Shown: positions 1-9,802, numbered from the stretch's first letter. The stretch is DNA of 64,000 bases from Phreatobacter cathodiphilus (GCF_003008515.1 NZ_CP027668.1:2596001-2660000); one strand, 5' to 3'. Translations and numbers: made by a program. Notes: generated by a model not told the origin, from the sequence alone.

Positions 1-982
1 AGACGCCGCTGTAACCGAGTGCCCTGGCCCGCGGGAAGGCGTCGTAGGCATCGTCCGCCTCGTCGATGATCACGCCGCGTGCCGCGACGCCCGCGTTCAG
101 CCCCTGCTCGAAGGTGACGCGCCGGTCGTAGGGCTGCTCGATGAACAGGAGCCGCGCCATGAGGCCGGCGAGCCGCGGCTCGGCATCCGCCCGTATCAGC
201 AGGTCCGCGAGCGCGTCCGGGGCATATTGCTCGTTGGCGTCCACCGTCACGCGGTAGTCGATGCCGCGCCCGTCCAGCAGGCCCGCGATCTTGGCGAGCC
301 GCCGGCAGTCGGTCGCGGGATCGCCGCCGAGCTTGATCTTGAAGAAGCGGAGATCAGCGGCGTCGAGTTCGCCGGCGAGGCTGTCCGGCCCGTCGATCTG
401 GTCCATCAACCCGACCGTGTGGCGCAGGGCGATGCTCCGGGCGGGCGAGAGCGCTGCGAGGCGCGCCTCGACGGCGGCCTGCGCGAGGTCCGGCGTCAAC
501 CGCGTGTCGATGCCGGCGGCATTGCCCGCAAGCACCGCCACGAAGCTGCGGCCGAGCGCCTTCGACAGCCCGTCCAGCACCGCCTTGTCCACCTGCGCCA
601 CGCCGAACGCCGCCGAGAGCGGGGTGACGTCCGCCGCGCGGGCCCAGGCGATCTGCCTCTCGTGCAGCGCCGCGTGATGGCCGAAGGCCGTGTCGGAGGT
701 GCGGATGGCGTTCGCCCGGGCGACGGCCTCGGAGAGGCTCGCCACGAGGTCCCGCACCGTGTCGCCCGGGCTGCGTCCCGGCCGCTTGTCGAACCATTTC
801 GGCGGCATCAGTTCGGCCGTCATGCCGGTGGCGCGGCCATGGCCCTCGACCTCGACGACCACGCTCACGAAAGCCTGGAAGGCGCCCTCCACTGTGACCG
901 CGCCGAAGCGGAACGGCCGGACGAAGGGCGTCCAGCGCGCGAAGGCTTCGACATCGGACAGGCGGATGCGCGGCGCGCTCAT
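1..982 (-). CDS. Enolase-superfamily enzyme (mandelate racemase/muconate lactonizing type), 3' end cut by window edge
   Basis: The reverse strand is open from an ATG at 982 to the window edge (327 residues seen, C-terminus missing). The translation has the landmarks of the enolase superfamily barrel: a KIK motif (K215, K217), the three metal-ligand segments VDAN (D248), FIEQP (E282) and IIDEAD (D307/E308), after an N-terminal capping domain. Members abstract a proton alpha to a carboxylate using Mg2+; the substrate cannot be read from these motifs. Upstream, at 1054-1067, an imperfect palindrome ACTGACTGGTTACT resembles TetR-type operators but is weak. The other long open frames over this stretch lack any recognisable domain. 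Confidence 0.8.
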   Translation of the reverse strand, partial: MSAPRIRLSDVEAFARWTPFVRPFRFGAVTVEGAFQAFVSVVVEVEGHGRATGMTAELMPPKWFDKRPGRSPGDTVRDLVASLSEAVARANAIRTSDTAFGHHAALHERQIAWARAADVTPLSAAFGVAQVDKAVLDGLSKALGRSFVAVLAGNAAGIDTRLTPDLAQAAVEARLAALSPARSIALRHTVGLMDQIDGPDSLAGELDAADLRFFKIKLGGDPATDCRRLAKIAGLLDGRGIDYRVTVDANEQYAPDALADLLIRADAEPRLAGLMARLLFIEQPYDRRVTFEQGLNAGVAARGVIIDEADDAYDAFPRARALGYSGV

Positions 983-1229
983 CGGCGCCGCCCTGCCATC
1001 GTCACCCGAACCATGAGCGTCTCTCCCGACGGCTCTCACCGGAGCCTTAATTCACTGACTGGTTACTTACAGAGAGGCGCGGGCCGAAGTCAAGCCGGCC
1101 CGCCGCGCGTCATCGCGGCCGGGGCGCTTAGCCGGGTCTTAACCCTGCGGCGGGGCGGCCGGCAGCCGAGAGTTTTCCTTAAGGTGTGCCCCGCTAGCTC
1201 TGGGGAAACTCACAGGTGCTTTTCCCCCG

Positions 1230-4046
1230 ATGTACCGTGTCCTGACCTGCCTCGCCGACGCGCACAATGTGTGGCTTGTCGGAATGGCCGCCCTCGTCTG
1301 CCTCGTCTCGAGCTACGCCGTGATCGACATCGGGCGCCTGGCGCACGGTTCGCAGGGCCGCAGCCGTCTCGGCTGGATCGCCGCGGCGGGCGGCACGGCG
1401 GGCTTCGGCGTCTGGGCGACCCATTTCATCGCCATGCTCGCCTACGACCCCGGCGTCGTCATCGGCTACGACATCGGCCTCACCGCCGCCTCGCTCGCCG
1501 TCGCGGTGCTCATCACCGCGGCCGGCATGAGCGTTGCTCTCTCCGTCCCCGGCCCGGCCGGCACCGCCACGGGCGGTGTCGTCGTCGGCCTCGGCATCGC
1601 CACCATGCACTATCTCGGCATGGCCTCGGTGCAGATTCCCGGCCGCATGGACTGGGCCGGAGACCTCGTGGCCGTGTCGGTGCTGGCGGGCGCCGGCCTC
1701 TCGGCCGCCGCCTTCCTCGCCGCCCGCCGTCGCGACCGTCTGGGCAAATGGCAGGGCGCCCTGCTGCTCACCCTCGCGGTCTGTTCGCTGCACTTCACCG
1801 GCATGGGCGCCATCACCGTCACCCCGGATCCGGCCCGTCCGATCTCCGCCGCGACCCTGGCGCCGCAATCCCTCGCTCTCGCCGTCGGCCTCTGCGCCAT
1901 GCTGGTCCTGGCCTTCGCGCTGTTTACGGCGGTGATGTCGCGGCGCAGCCGCGCCGCCCAGGCCGAACAGGAGCGCATGTTCCGCATCCTGGTGGAGGGG
2001 GTCACCGACTACGCGCTCTACATGCTCGCCCCGAACGGCACCGTGACCAACTGGAACGAGGGGGCCCGCCGCGCCAAGGGCTATGCCGCCGCGGAGATCG
2101 TCGGCCGGCACTTCTCCTGCTTCTATCCCCCCGAGGACCGCAAGGCCGGCCTTCCCGAGGCCGCGCTCGCCACGGCGCGGGCCGAGGGACGTTTCGAACA
2201 GGAGGGCTGGCGCCTGCGCAAGGACGGAACCCGGTTCTGGGCCCATGTGGTGATCGACGCCATTCACGGCGAGGCCGGAGAACTGGTCGGCTTCGCCAAG
2301 ATCTGCCGCGACATCACCGAACGCAAATCCTGGGAGGACGAGCTCAAGGAAAGCACCCGCCGGCTCGACCTCGCCCTCTCGAACATGTCGCAGGGCCTGT
2401 GCCTGTTCGACGCCGGCGGTCGCTTGATCCTGCGCAACCGTCGCCTCGCCACCATCTTCGCCTGGGTGGACTCTCCCTGCGTCGCCGGACAGTCCTTCCG
2501 CGACATCTGCCGCCTCGTCTGCCCGGACGAGGCTACGGCGCAAGAGATGGCCGATCGTCATCTCGCCATCATCCGCCGTGGCGAACCGGAGACGCTCACC
2601 GAACAGTTCGGCGAGGGCCGCATCATCTCGCTGTCCCACTGGCCCATCGGCGACGGGTCCTGGGTCACCACCTGCGAGGACGTGACGGAGCGCCGCCGCT
2701 CCGAGGCGCGCATCGCCCATATGGCCCGCCACGATGCGCTGACCGGACTGCCGAACCGGCTGAGCTTCAACGCCGCGCTCGACGCGGCCCTCGCCGAGGG
2801 CTCAGGCAGGATCGCCGTGGTCGGCATCGATCTCGACAAGTTCAAGGAGGTCAACGACCTGCGCGGCCACGCCGTCGGCGACAAGATGCTTCAAGCCCTG
2901 GCCGACCGGCTCGGCGCATGCCTCGCTCCCGGCGAGATGGCCGCACGGTTCGGCGGCGACGAATTCGCGGCCTTCAAGCGCTTCCAGACCCAGGACGAAC
3001 TGGCCGATTTCGCCCAGCGCCTGGAAACCGCCCTGTCGGGAACCATCATCGTCGGCGAAGACGTGATCCCCGCCGGCGCCAGCATCGGCATCGCAATCTA
3101 CCCGGACGACGCCACGAGCCGCGACCAGCTCGTCAACAATGCGGATCTCGCCATGTATCGCGCCAAGGCGACGATCGGCCAGACGACGGCCTATTACGAG
3201 GCCCGAATGGACGAGCAGGTGCGCCAGCGACGCGCGCTCACCAAGGATCTGTGGACCGCCATCGCGCAGGACCAGTTCCGCCTGCACTACCAGGTGCAGA
3301 AGGCGGTCGCGACCGGTGAGGTCACCGGCTACGAGGCGCTGCTGCGCTGGCAGAGCCCGGAACGAGGCAACGTGCCGCCTGCCGACTTCATCCCCCTCGC
3401 CGAAAGCTGCGGCGCCATCCTGCCCCTCGGGGATTGGGTGCTCCGGGCCGCCTGCCGTGAGGCCGCCGGGTGGCCCTCGGCCTGCAAGATCGCCGTCAAT
3501 CTCTCGCCGCTCCAGCTCAGCCAGCCCGATTTCGTCGCCCGTCTCGCCGCCATCCTCACGGAGACCGGCCTGTCGCCGCAGCGGCTGGAGCTCGAGATCA
3601 CGGAATCGACCATCATCGCCGACAGGGAGCGTGCCCTCGCCACGCTGCGGGACATCAAGGCCCTCGGCGTCACCGTGGCGATCGACGATTTCGGGACCGG
3701 CTATTCCTCGCTCGAGACCCTGCGCTCCTTCCCCTTCGACAAGATCAAACTCGACCGGTCCTTCATGACCGAGGTGGAGACGAGCCCCCAGGCCAAGGCC
3801 ATCGTGAGGGCCATCCTGGCGCTCGGTCGGAGCCTCGACGTGCCCGTGCTGGCGGAGGGCGTGGAGACCGCGGACCAGCTCGACCTGCTGGCCCGCGAGG
3901 GATGCGACGAGGCCCAGGGCTACCTGCTCGGCCGGCCGCAACCGGTCGGGGCCATCGCAGGACTGAAGCGCATGGTGGCCCCGGCGCTCGCGCCCGAGGA
4001 ACGGGGTGGGCTCGTTGCGGACAGGCTGGAAGCGGAGGAAGCCTGA
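1230..4046 (+). CDS. MHYT-PAS-PAS-GGDEF-EAL membrane protein (c-di-GMP turnover)
   Basis: This 938-residue protein has an N-terminal MHYT membrane sensor (about residues 10-230). Three repeats are visible as WATHFIAM, ATMHYLGM and SLHFTGM, a pattern thought to bind copper or a gas. Two PAS regions follow (about 250-370 and 375-490). A GGDEF domain carries an intact RFGGDEF site (GGDEF at 575-579) without the RxxD inhibitory site in front of it. The EAL domain starts with YEALLRW (E702) and keeps DDFGTGYSSL and EGVE, so both synthesis and hydrolysis of c-di-GMP are possible. The gene stands alone, transcribed away from the enolase-type gene. Effector and net direction of activity are unknown. 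Confidence 0.93.
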   Translation: MYRVLTCLADAHNVWLVGMAALVCLVSSYAVIDIGRLAHGSQGRSRLGWIAAAGGTAGFGVWATHFIAMLAYDPGVVIGYDIGLTAASLAVAVLITAAGMSVALSVPGPAGTATGGVVVGLGIATMHYLGMASVQIPGRMDWAGDLVAVSVLAGAGLSAAAFLAARRRDRLGKWQGALLLTLAVCSLHFTGMGAITVTPDPARPISAATLAPQSLALAVGLCAMLVLAFALFTAVMSRRSRAAQAEQERMFRILVEGVTDYALYMLAPNGTVTNWNEGARRAKGYAAAEIVGRHFSCFYPPEDRKAGLPEAALATARAEGRFEQEGWRLRKDGTRFWAHVVIDAIHGEAGELVGFAKICRDITERKSWEDELKESTRRLDLALSNMSQGLCLFDAGGRLILRNRRLATIFAWVDSPCVAGQSFRDICRLVCPDEATAQEMADRHLAIIRRGEPETLTEQFGEGRIISLSHWPIGDGSWVTTCEDVTERRRSEARIAHMARHDALTGLPNRLSFNAALDAALAEGSGRIAVVGIDLDKFKEVNDLRGHAVGDKMLQALADRLGACLAPGEMAARFGGDEFAAFKRFQTQDELADFAQRLETALSGTIIVGEDVIPAGASIGIAIYPDDATSRDQLVNNADLAMYRAKATIGQTTAYYEARMDEQVRQRRALTKDLWTAIAQDQFRLHYQVQKAVATGEVTGYEALLRWQSPERGNVPPADFIPLAESCGAILPLGDWVLRAACREAAGWPSACKIAVNLSPLQLSQPDFVARLAAILTETGLSPQRLELEITESTIIADRERALATLRDIKALGVTVAIDDFGTGYSSLETLRSFPFDKIKLDRSFMTEVETSPQAKAIVRAILALGRSLDVPVLAEGVETADQLDLLAREGCDEAQGYLLGRPQPVGAIAGLKRMVAPALAPEERGGLVADRLEAEEA

Positions 4047-4143
4047 ACCGGCGCGTCCAGGCGTTCAGGCGTCGGCCGCGGCGGCGGGTCGGGGAAGGGA
4101 CGGATCGCGCCGTTCCTCTCCGTCCGAGGGCCTGCGCGGCGCT

Positions 4144-5337
4144 TCAGGAACGCGGGGTCGAACGAAGCTGTCGCAGGCGCTGGACGAGCGCCATCAGCCG
4201 CGGGTCGCGCTTCACCCGGCACTTGGCCCAGTCCATGGTACGCAGCACGGCGGCGAGCGCGAGCCCGCTCCAGTGGACCGTGAGCGTCGTGGACCTCAGG
4301 CCGATGATCTGCGGGCCCCATTCGAGCTTGTAGGGAAGTTCGCCCGGGCCGAAATCATAGGTGCGCGCCCCCTTGGCATGGGCCGTCGCCACCATGTGGT
4401 GCATCAGCAGGGTGCCCGGCGAGAAGCGGGCGAAGGTGCCCCCGACATGAGCGGTGTTGATGAGGGTGGCGACGCCGGTGTGATAGGCGGTCAGCCCCAC
4501 GGCGACGCGCTCGCCGCCCACCACCAGCTCGTCGGCCTGGAACATCGCCTCGTCCTCGGCCATCGTCTTGTAGAGAGCCTGGATCTGGGGATCGTCGAAG
4601 GGGCTCGCCCGGCCGGTCCGCGCCAGTTGTTCCCGCTTCTCGGTACAGAACCAGTCGATGATGGCATGGCGGCGCGGGGGCTCGGCGGGTGCGTCGAAGG
4701 CAACCGCTCCGAGCTCCTCCATCTTCCGCTGCTTGCGTTTCAGGCTCGACAGGGTGCGCGAGGAGAACAGGCGGCCGTGCAGCGCCGCGTAATCCTCGCC
4801 GAGGCGGAGAACGAAGGTGTCGTTGGCTCCCCGCCGGCTGCCGTGCCCGGTCGCGAAGGGATTGGCGCTCCCGGCCCATTCCTCCGGCTGCCTGTCGAGA
4901 TGGACCACGGAGGCCCCGGCCAGCGCGGCGACCTGCCGGATCAGCGCGTCGACGTCGCCGTCGGCGGAGGCGAAGGTGCCGGGTGCGGCGACGGGCATGC
5001 CGTAATTGGCATGGGCCTGCCCGAGCCAGCCGAGAACCGGAACCCCCGCGCGGCGGGTGATGGCCATGGGCAGGATGAAGCAGACGAGACCGTCGCGGCT
5101 GCCCGTGAAGAAGATCGGCGTCTCCCCGTGCCCGGCGGCGGCGAGCGCCACCCAGGCGTCGACATAGGCGTAGCTCTGGAACAGGGTGGTGCCGCCGCAA
5201 GCCTCCAGCCGGCGCCAGTCCGCCTCCAGGGAGGGGAGCGAGGCCGCGCGGTGGAGCGCGTAGCCGGCCCAGGTTGCGACCGGTGCGGCCGCGTCGGCGG
5301 CCAGGGGCTCGCGCAGGTGGAGGGCCATCGCGCTCAT
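4144..5337 (-). CDS. GNAT/FemAB-like acyltransferase (CelD/BcsL-type)
   Basis: The 397-residue product has the layout of the acetyltransferase-6 (CelD/BcsL) group. An N-terminal half contains LFQSYAYVDAWVALAAA and a C-terminal GNAT half contains INTAHVGGTFARFSPGTLL and YDFGPGELPYKLEWGP. These proteins move acyl groups to polysaccharide or lipid acceptors; the acceptor here is unknown. The start ATG overlaps the stop of the upstream flavoprotein gene as TGATG, so the two are translationally coupled. The open frame continues further upstream, but that part lies inside the flavoprotein gene and is a shadow. Confidence 0.8.
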   Translation of the reverse strand: MSAMALHLREPLAADAAAPVATWAGYALHRAASLPSLEADWRRLEACGGTTLFQSYAYVDAWVALAAAGHGETPIFFTGSRDGLVCFILPMAITRRAGVPVLGWLGQAHANYGMPVAAPGTFASADGDVDALIRQVAALAGASVVHLDRQPEEWAGSANPFATGHGSRRGANDTFVLRLGEDYAALHGRLFSSRTLSSLKRKQRKMEELGAVAFDAPAEPPRRHAIIDWFCTEKREQLARTGRASPFDDPQIQALYKTMAEDEAMFQADELVVGGERVAVGLTAYHTGVATLINTAHVGGTFARFSPGTLLMHHMVATAHAKGARTYDFGPGELPYKLEWGPQIIGLRSTTLTVHWSGLALAAVLRTMDWAKCRVKRDPRLMALVQRLRQLRSTPRS

Positions 5338-6503
5338 CAGGATCTCGCCACGCGGTGGGAGCCGTGGGGGTGGCGCAGCGCCGACACGGCGTTGCGCCCG
5401 ATCGATCCGGCGAAGCGGACCCACCGGTAGGCCTCCCAGGCGAGGCTCGGCTCGAGCGCCAGCCGCTTGGCGGACAGGGAGAGGTTGCGCGAGAACTGGT
5501 CGCTCGCGACCTTCTCGGGGTCCACGTAGAAGCGGGCGACGTCGGCCGCGGTGATCTCGGGCTGCCGCAGCCAGTCGGCGACGAAGCCGTTGCACAGCCG
5601 CTCGGCGTCGACCAGCGCCTTGGCGGCACCGGTCCCGCTCACCGGGCAGGCCGTCGAGAAGGCGTCGCCGATCAGCACGACGCCCGGCTTGTCCAGGCCC
5701 ACCGTATCGACGAGGTCGACGGGACGCATGCGCGGCGTATCGAGCACCGCGAACTCGCCGGTCAGCCGGCGAAGCCGCGGCAGCACCTCGTGGATGGCGG
5801 CGACGGGGTCGCTGCGCAGGCGATCCAGCCAGGGATCGCCCCTGTCGCGGTAGACGAAGAGATTGGCGCGGATACGGTCGTGCAGGGGGAAGAAGGTGAT
5901 GTAGGAGACCCTGTGCTCGGGGTGCTCGCCGAAATAGGTCAGGGCCTCGAAATCGAAGTGGGCGCGGCCGACGGGTGCCACGTCGAAGCCGATGGAGAGG
6001 GAGTGGCTGGCGCTCACCACCCGGCGGGTCATGCCCATGCTCTCGGCCAGAGCGGGCTGGAGGCCGGTCGCCAGAACCACCAGCCGCGCGCTCAGCGTCC
6101 GGCCCTCGGACAGAGCCAGGGTCGAGGCCTCCGCCCCCGGCGTCACGGCCGTCACCTGGTCGGCGATGCGCGCGACCGTCTCCGGCACGGCACCGCGCAG
6201 GGCGGTGACCAGTTGCGCATAATCGAAGCCGTATTCGGTCCGCGGCCGGCGCTCCACCAGGCGGCCCTGCCGGGCGATCCAGATCGTGTCGTAGCGCTCG
6301 CCCTGGGCTGCGATCTCGGCGAGGAGGCCGGCGCGCCGCAGGGCGCCGATATGGGCGGCCTCGAGCTTCTCGCAGCGGAACTGCGATCCGACCTGGCGCG
6401 CCGGATCGATGAGGCAGGTGCGATGGCCGGCGCGGCCGAGCATCGCGGCGGCGAGCGCGCCGCCGGCCCCAGCGCCTACGATCGCGACGTCGAATTCGGC
6501 CAT
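5337..6503 (-). CDS. FAD-dependent oxidoreductase (group A monooxygenase/halogenase-like fold)
   Basis: The 388-residue product starts with a Rossmann dinucleotide site, VAIVGAGAGGALAAAML, and has the second FAD motif GVVLIGDAFSTACPVSGTG about residue 285, as in p-hydroxybenzoate-hydroxylase-like flavoproteins. It overlaps the acyltransferase gene downstream by one base (TGATG), so both probably act in one pathway, perhaps modification of a lipid or envelope compound; this is inference. The 5' region 6504-6767 holds small GC-rich inverted repeats but no further gene. Confidence 0.8.
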   Translation of the reverse strand: MAEFDVAIVGAGAGGALAAAMLGRAGHRTCLIDPARQVGSQFRCEKLEAAHIGALRRAGLLAEIAAQGERYDTIWIARQGRLVERRPRTEYGFDYAQLVTALRGAVPETVARIADQVTAVTPGAEASTLALSEGRTLSARLVVLATGLQPALAESMGMTRRVVSASHSLSIGFDVAPVGRAHFDFEALTYFGEHPEHRVSYITFFPLHDRIRANLFVYRDRGDPWLDRLRSDPVAAIHEVLPRLRRLTGEFAVLDTPRMRPVDLVDTVGLDKPGVVLIGDAFSTACPVSGTGAAKALVDAERLCNGFVADWLRQPEITAADVARFYVDPEKVASDQFSRNLSLSAKRLALEPSLAWEAYRWVRFAGSIGRNAVSALRHPHGSHRVARS

Positions 6504-6767
6504 GGAGGGCTCCTGCGGGCAAGACGGTTTCCGCCCGACCTGTCTACCCCCCGGACCTTAATGCGACATTTTTGCGCGACCCTTCCTGCCGGAAGGCTTA
6601 ACAGGAGGTTTAGCCCTCCTCCCGCCGCGCGTTAACGTCGATCCTTAGGGTAAATTCCGCGACGGTCTTGTTGATTGCGGTATGATGTGACCAGAGGAGG
6701 GAAGCCGGCCCGGCACGCCCGCCCCTTGCGGGCGATCTGACCTGGGGCCGGATGGAGGGAGTAGCCC

Positions 6768-7406
6768 ATGCGTTGGTTCACCATTGGCGCGGTCGCCGCC
6801 ATATCCTTTTCGGTCGCCGGACCCGCCGTCGCGTCCGGCACCTGCGAGACCTGCTATCGCCGCGAGGTCCGGCCGGCCCAGTACCGCCTGGTGCAGGAAA
6901 CCGTCGAGACCCGTCCGGCCCGTACGGTCGCCTACCGCGTCCCGGCGCAGCTCGGCGTCGTCCACCAGACCGTCGAGGTCAGCCCCGCCATGACGCTGGC
7001 CCGCCGCATACCCGCCGAGTACCGGGTGGTTCACGAGACCGTGCAGCTCGCTCCCGCGAGCCGCGGCTGGACCTATCGCCGCGATGCCCACGGGCGCGAG
7101 GTTCTCTGCCAGACCACCCAGCCTGCCCGTTACGGCACCGTCGCCAGGCAGGTGATGGTGCGACCGGAGCGGATCGTCCACGAGCACGTTCCCGCCCGCT
7201 ACGGCACCGTCGCCCGCACGGTCGTGGTCCGGCCGGAGAGCGTCGCGACGGCGGTCGAGCCGGCCCAGTACGGGGTCGTGGCCCGCCGGGTTCAGGTCGC
7301 CCCCGCCACCGAACGGTGGGTGCCGGTCGGCCGCGCCCATGCCGAGCATCCGTACCGCCACCCGCATCACCACGGCCACCGGCAGCCGATCTCGGCGCGC
7401 TACTGA
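6768..7406 (+). CDS. Exported protein built from six short repeats
   Basis: The 212-residue protein has a signal peptide ending near ASG (residue 24) and two cysteines just after it (CETC). The mature part contains six copies of a unit of about 16-17 residues: PAQYRLVQETVETRPAR, PAQLGVVHQTVEVSPAM, PAEYRVVHETVQLAPAS, PARYGTVARQVMVRPER, PARYGTVARTVVVRPES and PAQYGVVARRVQVAPAT. The tail is histidine rich (HPYRHPHHHGH). GGAGGGAG precedes the ATG. The repeats suggest a beta-rich envelope protein; function not recognised. Confidence 0.75.
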   Translation: MRWFTIGAVAAISFSVAGPAVASGTCETCYRREVRPAQYRLVQETVETRPARTVAYRVPAQLGVVHQTVEVSPAMTLARRIPAEYRVVHETVQLAPASRGWTYRRDAHGREVLCQTTQPARYGTVARQVMVRPERIVHEHVPARYGTVARTVVVRPESVATAVEPAQYGVVARRVQVAPATERWVPVGRAHAEHPYRHPHHHGHRQPISARY

Positions 7407-7468
7407 CCGTTCCGGCCACCGACCGGGTCCTGCGGCCCGGTCGAAGGGTCCGCTCCCAATGCGGGGCT

Positions 7469-8428
7469 TCACGGGTCCGTCCGAACGCCGGCACGCACGT
7501 CGGATGGTGACGCGTTGAACTCCCGCCGGAACGCCCGGTTGAAGTAGGAGATGTTGCCGAACCCGACATCGAGCGCAATGTCGCCGATGCTCTTGCTGCG
7601 ATGGGCCGCGGCGCGCAGCATCTGGTGCGCTGCAGCGAGGCGGCAGGTGCGCAGATATTCGGAGAAATGGGTGCCCGTCTGGGCAAACAGCATCTGGACG
7701 TAGCGGGGCGTCACGCGATGGCGCGCGGCGATCTGCCCGACATCGAGCTCCATGTCGGCGGCGTTCGTCGCGATGTCCCGTTTGATGGCCCGCAGCCGCG
7801 CCGCCGCGACTCCGCCTCGCTCCTCCGCAGGCGGACCCTTGCCGGGCACCTCCACCGCCATGGCGATGAGGTCGTGGACATGGCCGACGATCCGTTCCTG
7901 GGTGTCCGGCGCGGCGAGCGCTTCCGCGTCACCCAGCACGCCGAGATAGGCGCCGAGGAGACTAAGCGCCTCGTTGTCGGGGGCGACGATGCGCAGAATG
8001 CTGTCGTCGGCGCCCGGCACCACCGGGCGGGGGATGCGCAGGGTGGTGAAGCGCGACGTCCCGGCATTGGTCGTGCCGCCGACACGATCGGCGGCGAACA
8101 GGATGGCCTGACCCGGCGACAGGGTTTGTTCCCGCCGCTCCATCCGCGCCAGATCGTGCCCCGAGTGGTTCACCACGAAGACGAGATCGTCGCTGTTGAT
8201 CCGGTGGGAAGGCCGCCAGTAATGGGCGCCGGACGACATGCCCTGTGCGACGCCGAGGCCCGGCAGCACGCGCACGACCGCCTTCGAGACGAAGGGCCGG
8301 TTGCCGAGGGGCTCGATATCCAGCCCGCAGATCGCATGCCCGAACAGCTCCCGCCAGGCTTCGACACTCTCCCTGCCGGGATGAGCGACCGTCGAGACGT
8401 GCAGGAAGGCAGGCGAGGATGAGACCAT
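7469..8428 (-). CDS. AraC-family transcriptional regulator
   Basis: The 319-residue protein has an AraC-binding-like sensor domain over about residues 1-200 and a C-terminal double helix-turn-helix (about 215-312). The signature ends in IALDVGFGNISYFNRAFRREFNASPSDVR, shown here only by position (the last 30 or so residues of the domain). It is probably a DNA-binding activator responding to a small molecule. It is transcribed divergently from the patatin-like lipoprotein gene, with about 195 bp between, so it may control that gene; this is inference. Confidence 0.88.
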   Translation of the reverse strand: MVSSSPAFLHVSTVAHPGRESVEAWRELFGHAICGLDIEPLGNRPFVSKAVVRVLPGLGVAQGMSSGAHYWRPSHRINSDDLVFVVNHSGHDLARMERREQTLSPGQAILFAADRVGGTTNAGTSRFTTLRIPRPVVPGADDSILRIVAPDNEALSLLGAYLGVLGDAEALAAPDTQERIVGHVHDLIAMAVEVPGKGPPAEERGGVAAARLRAIKRDIATNAADMELDVGQIAARHRVTPRYVQMLFAQTGTHFSEYLRTCRLAAAHQMLRAAAHRSKSIGDIALDVGFGNISYFNRAFRREFNASPSDVRAGVRTDP

Positions 8429-8623
8429 CGTCGAACCGAGAGGACCGTCGCCCCATGAACGGGCGGAGCGGTTGCGATTTGTCCCCGGTCCTTCGCTTTA
8501 GGTCAAGACAGCGCAACGCGGATTTGCTTGGGTTCGTCAAGTTCACCGCAAGATGCGGCGGCGCATTCGCGCCCCGTTCTCTTCGCTTGACCTTGTTACA
8601 TGCTCATAACGTGCCGGTCATCC

Positions 8624-9802
8624 ATGTTCGGGTCCTTTTTTCGCGCCCTCGCGCTGGCGTTCGTTCTGGGAAGCGCTGCCGCCTGTACGACCCACGACCG
8701 GCTTCCGGCCGTCCCGGGCGACCAGGCCCTCTCCGTCGCTTTCCTCGGCATTCCCGATTCACGGTTTCACCTGACGACGGAGCCCGCGCGATTCCGCGAG
8801 GTGTGGCTGGCGGCCGAGCGGCGTCTCGCCCGCAGCCGCGGCCGCCGCCTCGACACGGAGCACATGCTGGCCCTGTCGGGAGGGGGAGACAACGGCGCCT
8901 TCGGCGCCGGCATCCTGTATGGCTGGTCCCAGCGCGGCGACAGGCCGGAGTTCGCTCTCGTTACGGGCGTGTCGACGGGCGCCCTGATCGCGCCGTTCGC
9001 CTTCCTCGGCCGTGACTATGACGAGCCGTTGAAGGCGGTCTATACCGCGGTCGACCAGACCGACATCGCCGTGCAGCGGCAGGCCCTCGCCGTCCTCACC
9101 AGCGACTCGCTGGCCGACACCGCCCCTCTCGCGCGACTGATCGCCCGTCACGTCACCCAGGAGATGATCGACAAGATCGGCAACGAGTACCGGCGCGGGC
9201 GGCTCCTCCTGATCGGCACCACCGATCTCGACCTCGGCCAGCCGGTCGTCTGGAACATCGGAGCCATCGCCGCGAGCGGCCATCCCGCTGCGGGGGAGGC
9301 AATCCGCAAGGTGCTTCTGGCCTCGGCCTCCATTCCCGCGTTCTTCCCACCCGTTCCCATCGACGTGGAGGTGGGGGGGCAAAGGCGACAGGAACTGCAT
9401 GTCGACGGCGGCGCCACCACCCAGGCGTTCCTCTATCCCGCCAACGTGCCGCTGCGCGATCTGCCGCGGGATGTGGGCGCCCGTCGCCGCGTCGCCTGGA
9501 TCATTCGCAACGGCCGGACGCTGGAACGGCCCGTGCAGGTCGAGCGCGGCCTCGTGCCCCTCGCCCAGAGGTCGATCTCGACCATGATCGCCGCCAATTC
9601 CATGGGCGACATCTATCGCATGTACCTCGTCAACCGGCGCGACAGCGTCGACTTCAACCTGGCGCACGTGACGAGCCGTTTCACGCTTTCGAACGAAAAG
9701 CCGTTCGATCGGACCTACATGAATGCGCTGTTCGAGCACGGCCGCTCCGAAATTCTCCGCAACGCGCCCTGGGCGAAGAAGCCGCCGGGCTTCGAGCCCT
9801 AG
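8624..9802 (+). CDS. Patatin-like phospholipase lipoprotein
   Basis: A lipoprotein signal peptide with lipobox GSAAAC is followed by a patatin domain. It has the oxyanion loop SGGGDNGAFGAG, the nucleophile elbow GVSTG (GxSxG) and the catalytic Asp in HVDGG, so the Ser-Asp dyad is intact. It likely acts as an envelope phospholipase or lipid acyl hydrolase. The ATG at 8624 places the lipobox Cys at residue 21; an in-frame ATG at 8600 adds eight residues and makes a poorer signal peptide. Length 392 residues. Confidence 0.88.
   Translation: MFGSFFRALALAFVLGSAAACTTHDRLPAVPGDQALSVAFLGIPDSRFHLTTEPARFREVWLAAERRLARSRGRRLDTEHMLALSGGGDNGAFGAGILYGWSQRGDRPEFALVTGVSTGALIAPFAFLGRDYDEPLKAVYTAVDQTDIAVQRQALAVLTSDSLADTAPLARLIARHVTQEMIDKIGNEYRRGRLLLIGTTDLDLGQPVVWNIGAIAASGHPAAGEAIRKVLLASASIPAFFPPVPIDVEVGGQRRQELHVDGGATTQAFLYPANVPLRDLPRDVGARRRVAWIIRNGRTLERPVQVERGLVPLAQRSISTMIAANSMGDIYRMYLVNRRDSVDFNLAHVTSRFTLSNEKPFDRTYMNALFEHGRSEILRNAPWAKKPPGFEP

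Noticed and set aside
1054..1067. TetR-like palindrome ACTGACTGGTTACT upstream of the enolase-type gene
   Set aside because: Only about four of seven arm pairs match and no TetR gene lies nearby in the window.
227..3319. Long plus-strand frame overlapping the enolase-type and c-di-GMP genes
   Set aside because: Arg/Pro-rich shadow with no recognisable domain; the overlapping genes in other frames have complete motifs.
4144..6522. Single long minus-strand frame that could be taken as a fusion of flavoprotein and acyltransferase
   Set aside because: The upstream half is an Arg/Pro-rich shadow in the wrong frame for the flavoprotein, whose true frame ends exactly at the acyltransferase start.
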